DNA from: Phialocephala subalpina
Taxonomy: Eukaryota > Ascomycota > Leotiomycetes > Helotiales > Mollisiaceae
NCBI GenBank assembly: GCA_900073065.1
Contig: FJOG01000023.1
Coordinates: 562,179-626,178 of the forward strand
Direction of reading: 5' to 3'
Length of the DNA: 64,000 nt
The translations under genes were made by a program, and so were the position numbers. The notes beneath the pieces are model-generated. The model was not told where the DNA came from. It saw only the letters and a program-made list of their open reading frames with translations, and did not search any database. This document shows positions 20,832-31,654 of this stretch, in pieces (within the stretch, counting starts at the first letter, position 1; the number at the start of each line of letters is the position of its first letter).

Positions 20832-22920
20832 ATGAGGGAGGGTAATCCGAGAAGGGCCCACGACAACAACACCACGATACACCTCGAATCCGCCGACAAT
20901 AATAATGCGAGTGTCGTCAAGATAACACCGTCGTCCGGATCGCCTCCACGTCCGACAATGGCAGCCAGCGGGCAGAGGGGCTCGAGCAAACGAAAACAGA
21001 GGTCGACGGGTCTCAATACCAGGACGGCTTTGCTGTCACTTCTCGCGGTAGCACCAGGCACAATGGCACAGAATTGTATATCGCTCGCGAGTTCGACTCA
21101 ATGTTCTGCCTTCAGTTCAGCTTCAATCTCGACCGATAGCACCTTGGTCGGATTTTTGTACGTGGTTCCCAAACTCTTCGTCGTGATCCAAATATCGATC
21201 AATCACTGACCTCGCAAATCTTCCAGTCCGTTCCTACAATATGTTTCGGATACCACCAGCTTCGATCAGCAACTCGCTACGTACGTTTCGACGAGCTACG
21301 TGCAAGAGAAGTATATATTATCGCGACTCCCATTATCGACGCTTCTAACGCACCGTGCAGGTACCAAACACTTCTCGGCTGCGGTGGTATCAGTCTTACA
21401 AACACCACAAACCTTTATGCCCGTTTCACCACCACCGTAATATGTAATGCTATAATACAAAATTCGCGAACAAACTGCAGCTTGTCGACCGCGGCCTCTC
21501 GACCTGTCTGTGCTGACACTTGTGTATGTACAGAATCCAGACCCAATGGGACCGCGCTAATAACATCCAGGCTCAAAATGCTGAGAGTGAAGCAATAATT
21601 ATTGCCAACAGTGCACTGTGCACCAATCCAAGCAGTAATGCCGACAGCCAGATCAGAGCAGATTTCACGAACTGCGCGCTACCCTCGGAATCATTAACCG
21701 GTACCTGCATTGAGGGTGCCACAAATGAGCCAGATAACTGCGGGTACGGAAATAGTACGATTGGCTTATGTCAATATTGTGGTTCGGGAGGACAGAACAG
21801 TACAGACACGTGCTGTTACAATTCTCAAGCACAGTCGCGATGCGCCGGTGTTGTACTCCCCACCATCACTGCTTTCATGACGTTTCCGACCAGCTCAATG
21901 ACCGCCACAGCAACCTCGTCGGGATCAGCTACTGCAACTGGAACCGCCGGAGCGTCCAATTCTAAAAAGGGGCTGTCTGGAGGTGCTATTGCTGGGATCG
22001 TTATTGGGTCAGTTGTGGGAGCTGCTCTGCTTGTAGGCTTGCTTGTGCTTCTGATAATGCGTCTCCGACCCAGACGTGGAAGTCAGAATGGCAGTGTTTT
22101 CAACCAGCCATCTCCAGCACGGAGGGGACCTCAACCAGGAATGGCTTACAATCCGGTAGCAGCGACCACGACACCAGAGGGTTACGAAGTTCTTCCAGGA
22201 GGTCGCATTGCGCGTATGTCGGCATTGGAGGGTCATTCTGGAGACTCACCGCCTCGAGGAGAACTTGGAGCGGTAGGCGCTGGAGCAGCTGCAGGTGCAG
22301 CGGCCGGATATGCAGGTGGACGACGGAGGAACCACGAACAGTCGTCTTCTGACGAGTACAGTCCAGTCTCTAATCAAGGTGGTGTGCTACGACCTCCTCC
22401 TACCGGACGAAGAGCAGGATCCCTGTCAAGTAATTCGGCTCTAGGTATGGAAGACCCCCAATCGCCACATTCGGGAAGTGGTGGAGATATGTCATCGCCA
22501 CAAGGAGTTGCAAGCCAACAATCCGAGCAATTGCCATTTTTCAAAGATTACTATTCACAGGATGAGATCCATCCAGGTGACAAAGTTGCCACGCTTTGGG
22601 CATACCAGCCAAGAGCCAGCGACGAGTTCTCACTGGAAAGAGGTGATATGCTCAAAGTTGTGGGCATCTGGGATGACGGCTGGGCAACGGGTGTGATGAT
22701 TGACGAGCGAGCCGATGATTGGGACGCGAAACGGAATGCTCAACGAGATAGCGGTGTTTCCAATACATCCGGCCGGAGGGACGAATCGCCAGCAGTGAGT
22801 GGAGAGATCAAAGCATTCCCACTGGTTTGCGTTTGTCTACCAGATCACTGGAGGAAAACTATAGAAGGGGACGGATCGACGGAGACTGGTTCCAGCGCTC
22901 CTCACGGCACTGGATCATAA
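20832..22920 (+). CDS. Fus1-like single-pass membrane protein with C-terminal SH3 domain
   Basis: Exons 20832-21157, 21227-21280 and 21361 onward. The N-terminus has a hydrophobic signal/anchor (TALLSLLAVAPGTMAQNC). A Cys-rich, N-glycosylatable ectodomain follows (LLGCGG, NCSLSTAAS, DNCGYGNST, DTCCYNSQAQSRC), then a Thr/Ser-rich stem. The transmembrane helix is AIAGIVIGSVVGAALLVGLL, followed by a basic stop (RLRPRRG), a Gly/Pro-rich tail and an SH3 domain (VATLWAYQPRASDEFSLERG, GIWDDGWATG, FPLVCVCLP). The layout resembles fungal Fus1-type SH3 proteins that tether signalling partners at the cell cortex. Oddity: the frame must shift between the exon ending ADTC (about 21523) and TQWDRANN (21541). 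Only a 17-nt GT..AG interval or an indel can explain this. The start could also be the Met of MAASGQRG. Confidence 0.8.
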
Positions 22921-24270
22921 CCTTCGGATTGATGTCTTTTTGCTTTCTAGTTTCTATGGCCTCACGATGGTGTTCTTCCGGATTTTGGCGTTGTGGTTCA
23001 CGGATATATCTCTTTTGTCAATCAGCACCACACTACACCCCATCCACTCGGCTCGGCTCCTACACGGTATCCTCGATCAATAAACAGCTCGCGAGCGGCA
23101 CCGGCTACCTCATCCTTCTCAACTACCTTTCACGCCTGTTACGTTCTAGATTACGTTCTCTGCATAGCATTGCATGGCATATACAATACTGGCTGTCCTC
23201 CGGCTTATTAGTCGAGGAACTCAGCACTTAATACGATCACGGCAATGACAGCGCATGTTGTTTTTTTGTTTGATTCGCCAAGGTACAACAGTACCCGACT
23301 AAATAACTTATTTTCCATTTCTATATACCCAAATTCTTGTATTGATGTTGCGAAGAAGCGGTTGGATGCTGGGCTGAGGAAAAGTCTCCAAGGGACGAGC
23401 TATTTTTGGTGCGGAGTGCAGAAGGCATTTTGGTGAAGTGGTAGACGGGTTTATGAAGAAGAATTATGTTTATATGGGATTATACGAGTTGAGGGGAAGA
23501 AAGGAGGTGTGGGGATGCGGTGAGGGGGAGAGGATGGTGTAATTGTGGTTATGCTTCGAAGAGGGTTCATAGATAGGATAGGATAGGAAGTGGAATGCAG
23601 ATGTTAAACATGTGAAATTGTCTGTTTCTGTTTGGGTGACTTTCGGTACCCTGAGTTGTTGATGTGACTTGGGACAACGCCCAAGTTGGATTGCAGAGGA
23701 GGGGAGGGACTCGGGAGGGAAATGGGATGGGATGGGAGTGGAGCGCGAGATACACTTGGAGAAAGCAGACCTTGGTAGCGGAGAGACGGAGGATAAGAAA
23801 ATGACTGTAACATGGATGCTATGCCAGAATACAGGGAATCTCTTAGACTCTGTGTTTTCGTTTAAATGATTCTAAGTGCCTTCAGTCATTAGTGCAATTT
23901 AAGATAATTCAAAGTCAAGTCAACGCACAATCGATAAAGAAGCATGGTAAGGCAGAGTCAACGAGAATATAGTTTCTTGGCGAGGGAAGTGAGCAAATAT
24001 ACGGTCCACCAGGTCTCTCTATTCAATTCTTGATCAGTGTGCCTTTAGTCACTGATACAGTATGGGACAATACGAAGTTGAAATTTATGTGAATCCATTT
24101 TCGAATAGTAAAGCAAGTTGCCGTCTCTATGGTCTATCGCGCCCATCACTAACGCCGTTTAAAAAATAGGGTATCCAACACTAGAGAGGGAAGTCGAGAC
24201 AAGCAATCTTGCTTGATCTATCTCGAGCATCACTCCCAGTTTTTTCGTCTCATCTCGAAGAGATCCTTCT
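22921..24270. other. Intergenic, no gene seen
   Basis: About 1.35 kb between the 3' ends of the SH3 gene (plus) and GMP synthase (minus). A purine-rich GGGA(G/T) stretch occupies 23695-23740. Nothing else is supported. Confidence 0.4.
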
Positions 24271-26151
24271 CTACTCCATCTCAATCGTTCCTGGGGGCTT
24301 GGTAGTCAAATCATAAACCACCCTACAAACACCATCAACCTCATTACAGATTCTTGTCGAAACACGCTCTAAGAAGTCCCAATCGAAACGAAAGATATTC
24401 GCCGTCATGAAATCTGTGGTTTGCACAGCTCGCAAAGAAATGACTTGTTGATGTACGCGCTTGTCGCCCATAACACCAACAGCCTTCACAGGCAGAAGAG
24501 CAGCGAATGCTTGGGAAATTTGATCATAGAGACCGGCTTTACGGATCTCTTCGATAAAGATGTAATCCGCTTTTCGGGCAATGGCGACTTGTTCCCTGGT
24601 CACCTCTCCAAGGACACGGATAGCGATTCCGGGTCCAGGGAATGGGTGACGCATAACGAGGTCGTGTGGGATGGCGAGTTGGCGTCCCAATTCTCGGACT
24701 TCGTCTTTGAAGAGTTCGCGGAGGGGCTGTTCGTTGGCTATTAGCACAGTAAAAGTCAAATTCTGGGAGGGAGCTCCGGAGCTAGGGGCTGTTCAAGGAG
24801 CAAATGCAACGAAGTGTCTCAGCTCCAGAGACAACTCCCGACTTCAGAGCTCCCATATTGAAGGAGAGCATTGTGTATGAAAATAAACCTACCTCGATGA
24901 GTTTTAGGCCTTGGCCGTTCATCATTCGTTCGGGGAGACCGCCGACGTTGTGGTGTGTTTTGATGGTGGCGGAGGGGCCTTTGAAGGAGATCGATTCGAT
25001 GACATCGGGGTAGAGCGTTCCTTGCAAGAACCATTCGATACGTCCTGCTTTAGGGGAGTTCTCGGCTTCTTTCTCAATCTTGAGAGCTTCGCCTTCGAAG
25101 ACATCGATGAATTTCCCACCGATGAATTTGCGTTTTGCTTCGGGGTTGTCGGTTATTCCTTTCAGGCCGTCGAGGAATTGCTCAGAGGCGTCGACGACGG
25201 TCAAGTTGATGCCGAGGTGATTGGTTAGTGTTTCTTTGACTTGCTCGCATTCGTAGAGGCGCATGCAGCCGTTGTCGACGAGGACGGCGTGGAAGCGATC
25301 GCCGATTGCTTCGTGCATGAGCTTTGCGGCGACGGTGGAATCGACTCCTCCACTGACGGCTCCTAGGACTTGTCCTTTCTCTCCAACTAAGGCTCGGATT
25401 CTAGCAATCTCCTTGTCGACGAATTTGGCCATGGTCCAGTTTTGCTTTGCTCCACAGATTCCGACGGCGAAGTTCTCTAGGAGCTTGATCCCTCGTGGTG
25501 TGTGTGTGACTTCGGGGTGGAATTGGATTCCGTAGATTGGCTTGGTCTCGTGTGCAATGCCTGCTTGTGGAGAGTTCTTGCTTGTAGCAATGACGTGGAA
25601 ATTAGGAGGCAGAGCTCCCAACTTGTCACCGTGGGACATCCAAACCTTCAAATCGTCCTCCAAACCCTTGAACAGCTTGTCGACATGTCCATCAACCCTC
25701 TTGGCTTGCAGATCAGCATGTCCATATTCGCGCTCGGTTCCTGCCACAACGTTCTTTCCATGGTGCCAGGCAATCTCTTGCAGACCATAACATATTCCAA
25801 GAATCGGAACTCCAAGTTGGAAGATGGCGGGGTCGACGTGTGGAGCGTCCGCTTCGTAGACGGAGTATGGTCCTCCTGAGAGGATAATGCCTTTGGGTGT
25901 CCAGGAGAGGTCGGCGAGCTTCTGGGTACATGGGAGCATCTCAGAGTAGACATTGAGCTCGCGCAAACGTCTTGTAATCAAGTGAGTGTATTGAGAACTA
26001 TGCAGTCGTTAGTAAATTTGTCAATCTGCCAAAACTGAGACGCGTCTGGGGGAGTAGGAGGCACGCGATTCATGACTGACCCGAAATCCAAGGTGAGGAT
26101 GGTGTCGAAGGTCTTGTGTGGCTCGTCTACGATGTCACCGTTGGCAGCCAT
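24271..26151 (-). CDS. GUA1: GMP synthase (glutamine-hydrolysing)
   Basis: Last step of GMP biosynthesis: XMP + ATP + glutamine to GMP. Three exons (26151-26081, 25997-24893, 24726-24271; introns 83 and 166 nt) give 543 aa, the usual length. The N-terminal class I glutamine amidotransferase has [16 protein letters not shown], the nucleophile Cys in ILGICYGLQ (about residue 93) and FHPEVTHT. The ATP-pyrophosphatase domain has the P-loop AVSGGVDST. The dimerisation domain ends in [14 protein letters not shown], the conserved C-terminus. Oddity: the second intron is long for this locus and carries a copy of its own acceptor context (see findings). It shares a short divergent promoter with BCP1. 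Confidence 0.97.
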
Positions 26152-26375
26152 CTTGAATTATTGCTTGAAAGTACGTAAATTCGAAAGACAGAAAAGAATT
26201 GAAAATCTGGGGAGTTGTGACTCTGCCCGAAAATAGGAGGGGCAGAAAGTGGTGGGGTCAAAAGAAAAAATTCAAGGGCACTCGCGAGGCACGCTAAGAT
26301 AGCGATAAGGATTTAAATATTGGAGAAATTTCCAACTTCATCGAGAGTGCGACGATACACAAGCACATCGACACA
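26152..26375. promoter_or_regulatory. Divergent promoter, GUA1 / BCP1
   Basis: Only 224 bp separate the start codons of the two divergently transcribed genes, so both promoters and 5' UTRs must lie here. No individual binding site is claimed. Confidence 0.5.
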
Positions 26376-27290
26376 ATGGTCAGAAAGAGGATACGAGACC
26401 CAGATCCAGAAATCCTCCCAGAGGCACCAGCTGATAATGATAGTGGTAGCGACGACGTATGTTCCGCCTGCCAGACCTCCTCACACTTTCTAACCCCGCC
26501 ATAGGATGTGGACATGGTCAATGTTGAATTCGAATGGTTCAACTTCAAGCCCGACATTGATTTCCATGGAGTCAAGAGCTTAATCAGGCAGCTACTTGAT
26601 GTCGATTCGCAATTGTTTGATGTCTCAGCACTGGCGGATCTCATTCTCTCGCAAACCACCCTCGGATCAACGGTCAAAGTCGATGGCGAAGAAACGGACC
26701 CATACGCATTCCTCACAATCCTCAATCTTCGTGAACATAAGGAGAAGAAAGTCATCAAAGACTTGACGGAGTACATTGTCGCAAAGGCAAAGTCGGAACC
26801 TACACTGAAACCCGTCGCCGACCTCCTCTCGTCTTCCGCAGAAGTTGGACTTATTCTCGCAGAACGTTTAATCAACGTCCCAAGCGAGATTGCGCCACCG
26901 ATGTACTCGATGTTGATCGATGAAATTGAGGCCGCGGTGGAGGACAATGAGCCATACGAGTTCACACATTACCTAATTGTCTCCAAGACATATCACGAGA
27001 TCGCGTCAGCACTTGACCAAGAAGAGGCACCAAAGTCGAAAAAGAACAAAGCAAGCAAGGGAAGCAAGGAAATATTCTACTTCCATCCAGAAGATGAAGT
27101 ATTGCAGAAGCATACGCTTGCATTTGGATCTTATGACTACACTAAGGACGAGGGAGAGGGAATGGCCGATAGTAAGAGAGCGTTTTCAGATATGGGTGTC
27201 AAGCCGCAAGGATCAATGCTTTTGATTGAGGCTGCCAAGTTTGAGGGAGCTATCAAGGCTATCAGCGAGTACCTCAGTCCACCGCAATAA
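26376..27290 (+). CDS. BCP1: BCP1 / BCCIP-family protein
   Basis: Nuclear chaperone family. In yeast Bcp1 protects ribosomal protein Rpl23 and helps nuclear export of the kinase Mss4. Exons 26376-26456 and 26505-27290 (48-nt intron with CTAAC branch) give 288 aa, close to yeast Bcp1. The product begins MVRKRIRDPDPE and an acidic stretch interrupted by the intron (DNDSGSDD/DVDM). The family block VNVEFEWFNFKPDIDFHGVK follows, then ILNLREHKEKKVIKDL and ERLINVPSEIAPPMYSML. A Lys-rich loop (KSKKNKASKGSK) precedes EIFYFHPEDEV. The stop codon is 35 bp from that of the convergent chorismate mutase gene. Confidence 0.93.
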
Positions 27291-27325
27291 ATCTTTGGCA
27301 TTCCGAAACCAATCAACTTCCGTAA

Positions 27326-28169
27326 CTATTCGCCAGGTTCGAGTCTCTGCATCAAGTACTCGACCTCAACCTCCTTTGTAAGTGGAATGACAAAGTCCTT
27401 GTACATTGTAACAACCGCATCCACGTTGATCTTTCCAGGTCCCTGTGCACCAACAGCCGGATCCTGACCGTAAGTTATGGCCTTTAGACGTAATCTGTCC
27501 AACACCTGTTGCTCAACCTTCGAATTGGTAATGGCAACATCGATCCCCTTTCGGTCCTCATCCTGAATCAACTTGGTGAATCTCTCCGTCTCTGTCTGGA
27601 ACTTTGACTCAGCGACAAACTTGCCGAAGTGGATTCGTCGAGAGATAGCTTGCAAGCAGTTGATGTCGGCTGTTGCTGATGATCCGTAGTTCTCCTCTGT
27701 CTCACCACGATCTCCATGGCCATAGTTGGCACAGGCCCCGGGAAGAAAGTGCTCGATGTAGCTCTTCTTAATCTGTTTGTTGACATTGACATCGTTCTTA
27801 TGAAGAATCTTAGGATAGTGAAGAGGTTTGAGGATCGGTGTTGCGACAGCTTCCGCGAAGAAAGGATACTCGTCAGGGGACTGGAAGCGACGGATCATGG
27901 AGTCAAGCTCTTCACGCTTGTACAACAGCCAGTCTAGGAAGCTGAGCTTGCTATCAGGGATAGCAATAGCTCCTGGTGTGTAGATAGTGCCGTTGAATGG
28001 AAATTGTACTCGCTCAATCAAGTGAAAGATGATCGAATCCTCCATTCGACTTTGGTGAGACGTCAGAACTTGATTCAAATTCGAACAATCAGACTTACAT
28101 AAGCTGTACTCGAATATGATTCAGATCCAAAGCCTTGGAGCGATCGGAGAGGTCTATCACGGCGTCCAT
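27326..28169 (-). CDS. ARO7: Chorismate mutase
   Basis: Converts chorismate to prephenate, the branch point to phenylalanine and tyrosine. Exons 28169-28099 and 28049-27326 (49-nt intron) give 264 aa, the usual size for eukaryotic AroQ-type enzymes. The join recreates [20 protein letters not shown], which contains the conserved Arg of helix 1. Other family blocks are [48 protein letters not shown] and the C-terminal [12 protein letters not shown]. The long all-helical form with internal loops is the allosterically regulated fungal type, activated by Trp and inhibited by Tyr in yeast. Divergent to MDV1. Confidence 0.95.
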
Positions 28170-28597
28170 GTTGACGGTGATGGCGGGGAGGGGTAAGATT
28201 GAGCAAAAGTGAGAAAGCCAACAAAAGTCAGGCTAGAAAGGAGAACTTTTGAAGTACAGGCCGTAAGTCATTACCGGGGAACGATAAGTATGCCACACAA
28301 CACCGCCACGTACAACGTCTAAGTATTCTCTATTTTCTTTGTCCTAGGTGAGAGTCACAAATTTGATAAAGCATTAACCTCCTTTTGTACCCTCGGGCCG
28401 ATGCGGCCGCCTCAAGCAAGGTACACTCAGCCACAAGTGTGGCTATTGGGAAGCCAGCATCATCGTCGTTCGCACGACCAAGATAAACAAGACATCAAGA
28501 ATTTGCTCCCATTATCCGCATCTTTCGTCCCAAAGATAGCAACAACGCCAATCGGGTTCTTTGAGTTACATGCTTTGCTTACGGTGAAAGACGACGT
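28170..28597. promoter_or_regulatory. Divergent promoter, ARO7 / MDV1
   Basis: 428 bp between divergent start codons. A short plus-strand frame at 28401-28667 overlaps the MDV1 start in another frame and is not considered coding. No specific regulatory site is recognised. Confidence 0.4.
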
Positions 28598-30724
28598 ATG
28601 GCTGGGTCGCGCAGCCGCAATGCCTCTCCATTTCGAGGTCCTGCAGAGGAGGATACAGGCGCAATAATATCAGTATGTGTCTATCCACAGCTTCCTATTG
28701 CAGATACTGACTCGATGAAGACCAGAGGCCTTGAAGCATTTGGGAGGAAAGTCACTACAACTGCAGGCCATTTGATGGGACCTTTAGCAGATCCTAGCTC
28801 GAGTACGCATTACCAAAATGCGATGAGCGACCTACACAAGCAACTGCGAAGGCCGAATCTGCAGCGAAGCGTCTTCTCCTTTGCCAAAACGACTCCTACA
28901 GACCTTGTCCGATCGAAGCTCTCTACCTCCGAGATCCAATACCGCGCCCTGACATATCTGCCCGATGAACTTCTAAAGAACATCCCCGAGGATGAAAATG
29001 CCTACTCCTTATTCCAAGGCTTCCAAGCCACAATGCCAGAGAGCAGCCCAGAATCCAAACGCCATCGACGAAAAGTATCGAGGGGGAGAAAGCTCTTGGA
29101 AGATGAGAAGTCGGATTCTGGCACCCCTCCTACAATGTCGAAGCTCAAGAGGGAGCAAAATACCTTGAACCACCAACTGGAGATGATGAGTATTAGGAAG
29201 AACATGGCCAGCAGTGAGATTCGAGAAATCGATAACAAGATAGCCAATCTCAATAGCATGCGGAGGATAGTGCTGGACCGACTAGCGGGGTTAGAGCAGG
29301 AAGAGGCTTTGCTCGAGCATGACAGTTTGTCCAATGTTCCACACTCTCTAAATATTTTACTAATGTTGTCATAGTCCTAGATGTCGAAAACAGGATCGAA
29401 GATGCTCAAGAGCAGCTGGACGACGCGGAAGCTATGGCGAAAACATTGAAGACCGAGGACGACGAAGCGCTTGACGATCCTGCTATGGATGCATCGTTCA
29501 TGTCCGAGTCGATATACGAGAAGCTTCCCTCAGAAAATACTACACCTACTCGACCGAAGCGTCCCCACAAGACAATTCGTCGAAAGTCGATGCCCATCTT
29601 ACATGAGCATTTTGAGCCTGGGTCAATGATCCGAGAGCTGCATGCTCATCACGATATGGTCACTGCCCTTGACTTTGACGTTCCGTTTGGCACGATGGTT
29701 ACTTCCGCTTTGGATGACACAGTTCGAGTATGGGACATGAATGCTGGGAGATGTATGGGGTTCCTGGAGGGCCACACTGCATCTGTACGAACTTTACAGG
29801 TTGAAGATAACATCGTTGCTACTGGTTCTATGGATGCGACTATTCGATTGTGGGATCTGAGCAAGGCGCGCTACGATCCTCAAGATAGCCGGAAAGATGA
29901 CGATGAGGACGAAGATCCTCTGGCATTTGGGAATCCCGAGGACGGCGAACCTGACCCACCTGCTGGCAGCATGGCCGACTGTCCATTGTTTATACTCGAA
30001 GCTCATGTGGACGAAGTCACAGCCTTGCATTTCAAAGGAGACACTCTCATCTCTGGATCAGCAGACAAGACATTACGGCAATGGGATCTGGAGAAAGGAC
30101 GCTGTGTACAGACTCTCGACGTAATGTGGGCTGCGGCTCAAGCTTCTGCGACAATGGGGTCCAATGAAGGTGCATGGCGGCTGACCGGAAGGCTCCCGGA
30201 TGCTTCGGCAGACTTCGTCGGTGCTTTGCAAGTTTTTGATGCAGCCTTGGCATGCGGTACGGCGGATGGCATGGTTCGACTCTGGGATTTGAGAAGTGGG
30301 CAAGTTCATCGCAGTTTGGTTGGACATACAGGTCCGGTCACATGTCTGCAGTTCGATGATGTGCATCTGGTGACTGGCAGCTTAGACCGCAGTATTCGCG
30401 TAAGTCATGCCTTTTTATCCCCGCCTACCCCCGACTGACACTTTCCAGATCTGGGATCTCAGAACAGGCGCGATTTATGACGCCTACGCATACGATTCAC
30501 CAATTACGAGCATGATGTTCGATAATCGCAGAATTGTCTCAGCAGCAGGCGAAGATGTAGTAAAAGTGTACGATAAGACCGATGGCCGACACTGGGATTG
30601 TGGTTCCGGAGTTACCGCCGAAGAGGACGGCAGACATCCTGCTATTGTAGAAAACGTTCGGATCAAGGATGGCTATCTTACTGAGGGGAGAAGGGATGGT
30701 ATAGTGGGCATTTGGACTTGTTGA
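28598..30724 (+). CDS. MDV1: Mitochondrial division protein 1 (WD40 adaptor)
   Basis: Adaptor that links the outer-membrane protein Fis1 to the dynamin Dnm1 in mitochondrial fission. Exons 28598-29324, 29375-30399 and 30449-30724 give 675 aa. The N-terminal extension contains [21 protein letters not shown] coiled coil (about 185-270) has [16 protein letters not shown] and, across the first splice, [22 protein letters not shown]40 repeats run from about residue 305 to the end ([59 protein letters not shown]) with an acidic insert ([13 protein letters not shown]) after the second. The first donor (GTTTGT) was chosen because it rebuilds the conserved EHDILDVE segment. The start Met follows the family. 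Confidence 0.94.
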
Positions 30725-31654
30725 ACGATCTGAACTTTTGTATCGGACAAAAAGCATGGGCGAGGCGTTAGGTTGGTGGGAGGAGATGTCTGATGAAAGA
30801 AATGGTGTTGTCTGTAAATATATGTACAATGAGATACCATCAATATACATACAATGGTTTTGCAGCATTACGTTTCCTTCCTTCCAAGTATTCCAGCGCA
30901 AAGAGGCCGGCAGAGATACATCGTAAGCCCGGTCGTATGTCGTATAGCTTCCCCAACGAGGTCGTATTCGGAAGTCTTTTCGGTTCCCTGGGCCGACTTC
31001 CAAGATTTGACTGCAAGTCGAACATGCTCACCTGCAGGAGGCTCCTCAGGAAAAATTATACAAGTCATCCCGGCCGGCGTCCGGAACATTGATGTCAAGA
31101 AATTAATCCGGCTCAATCTGATTGGTGCGCAAATCGACAGGATTCCCCGCGTCAAAGTTTGTCAACAAGGTTCGAATAGCGTCATGCTCGCGAAAATACC
31201 TAAGCTCTCTTTTTGGCTAAAGGAGTGCAGCATCCTCAAGGTTCAAATAGCATTAAGCTGTTATGATATAGGTCATTCTTGGTCATTCTGCAGCTTCGAA
31301 GAACATTGCACCGAGCAAGGTCCGCGAGCCCTGGTAGGTTGATCGTCTCTCCATACCCCGCCTTTCCTGCATACTGTTCGGTACCTCACCTCATGTCTTC
31401 CATCACACGTTTCTTTTGTACCTGAATGTTGGCTTGCCGGTCAGGGCAAGGATTGTCGTGAGCTTTTAATGTCTCCTCAAGTGACGGACATGAGCCCCAT
31501 AATTTGTCGATGGCAACATGTGTTTGAGAGGGGTAATTTACCTAGAGAGCTAGATATAGCCGCAAGGGTAGAAGTCATATAAAATGGAGCTCCCCTGCAA
31601 TTTCTTGCTTCGTCTTTGTTTTGATCTCAAGGGAAGCTTTTCAATTTCGCCAAT
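30725..31654. other. MDV1 3' region and beta-galactosidase promoter
   Basis: 930 bp without a supported gene. The right part should be the promoter of the GH35 gene. It includes a TATA-like CATATAAAA (31576-31584) and a single GGCTAAA (31215-31221), the core recognised by XlnR-type regulators in Aspergillus. One heptamer can easily occur by chance. Confidence 0.4.
31576..31584 (+). promoter_or_regulatory. TATA-like box of the beta-galactosidase gene
   Basis: CATATAAAA, 71-79 bp upstream of the start codon at 31655. The position is plausible for a fungal gene with a short leader. There is no experimental support. Confidence 0.4.

Noticed and set aside
24727..24892. Reading through the GMP synthase intron as coding
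   Set aside because: It meets stops in the relevant frame, and splicing restores the invariant [15 protein letters not shown] segment.
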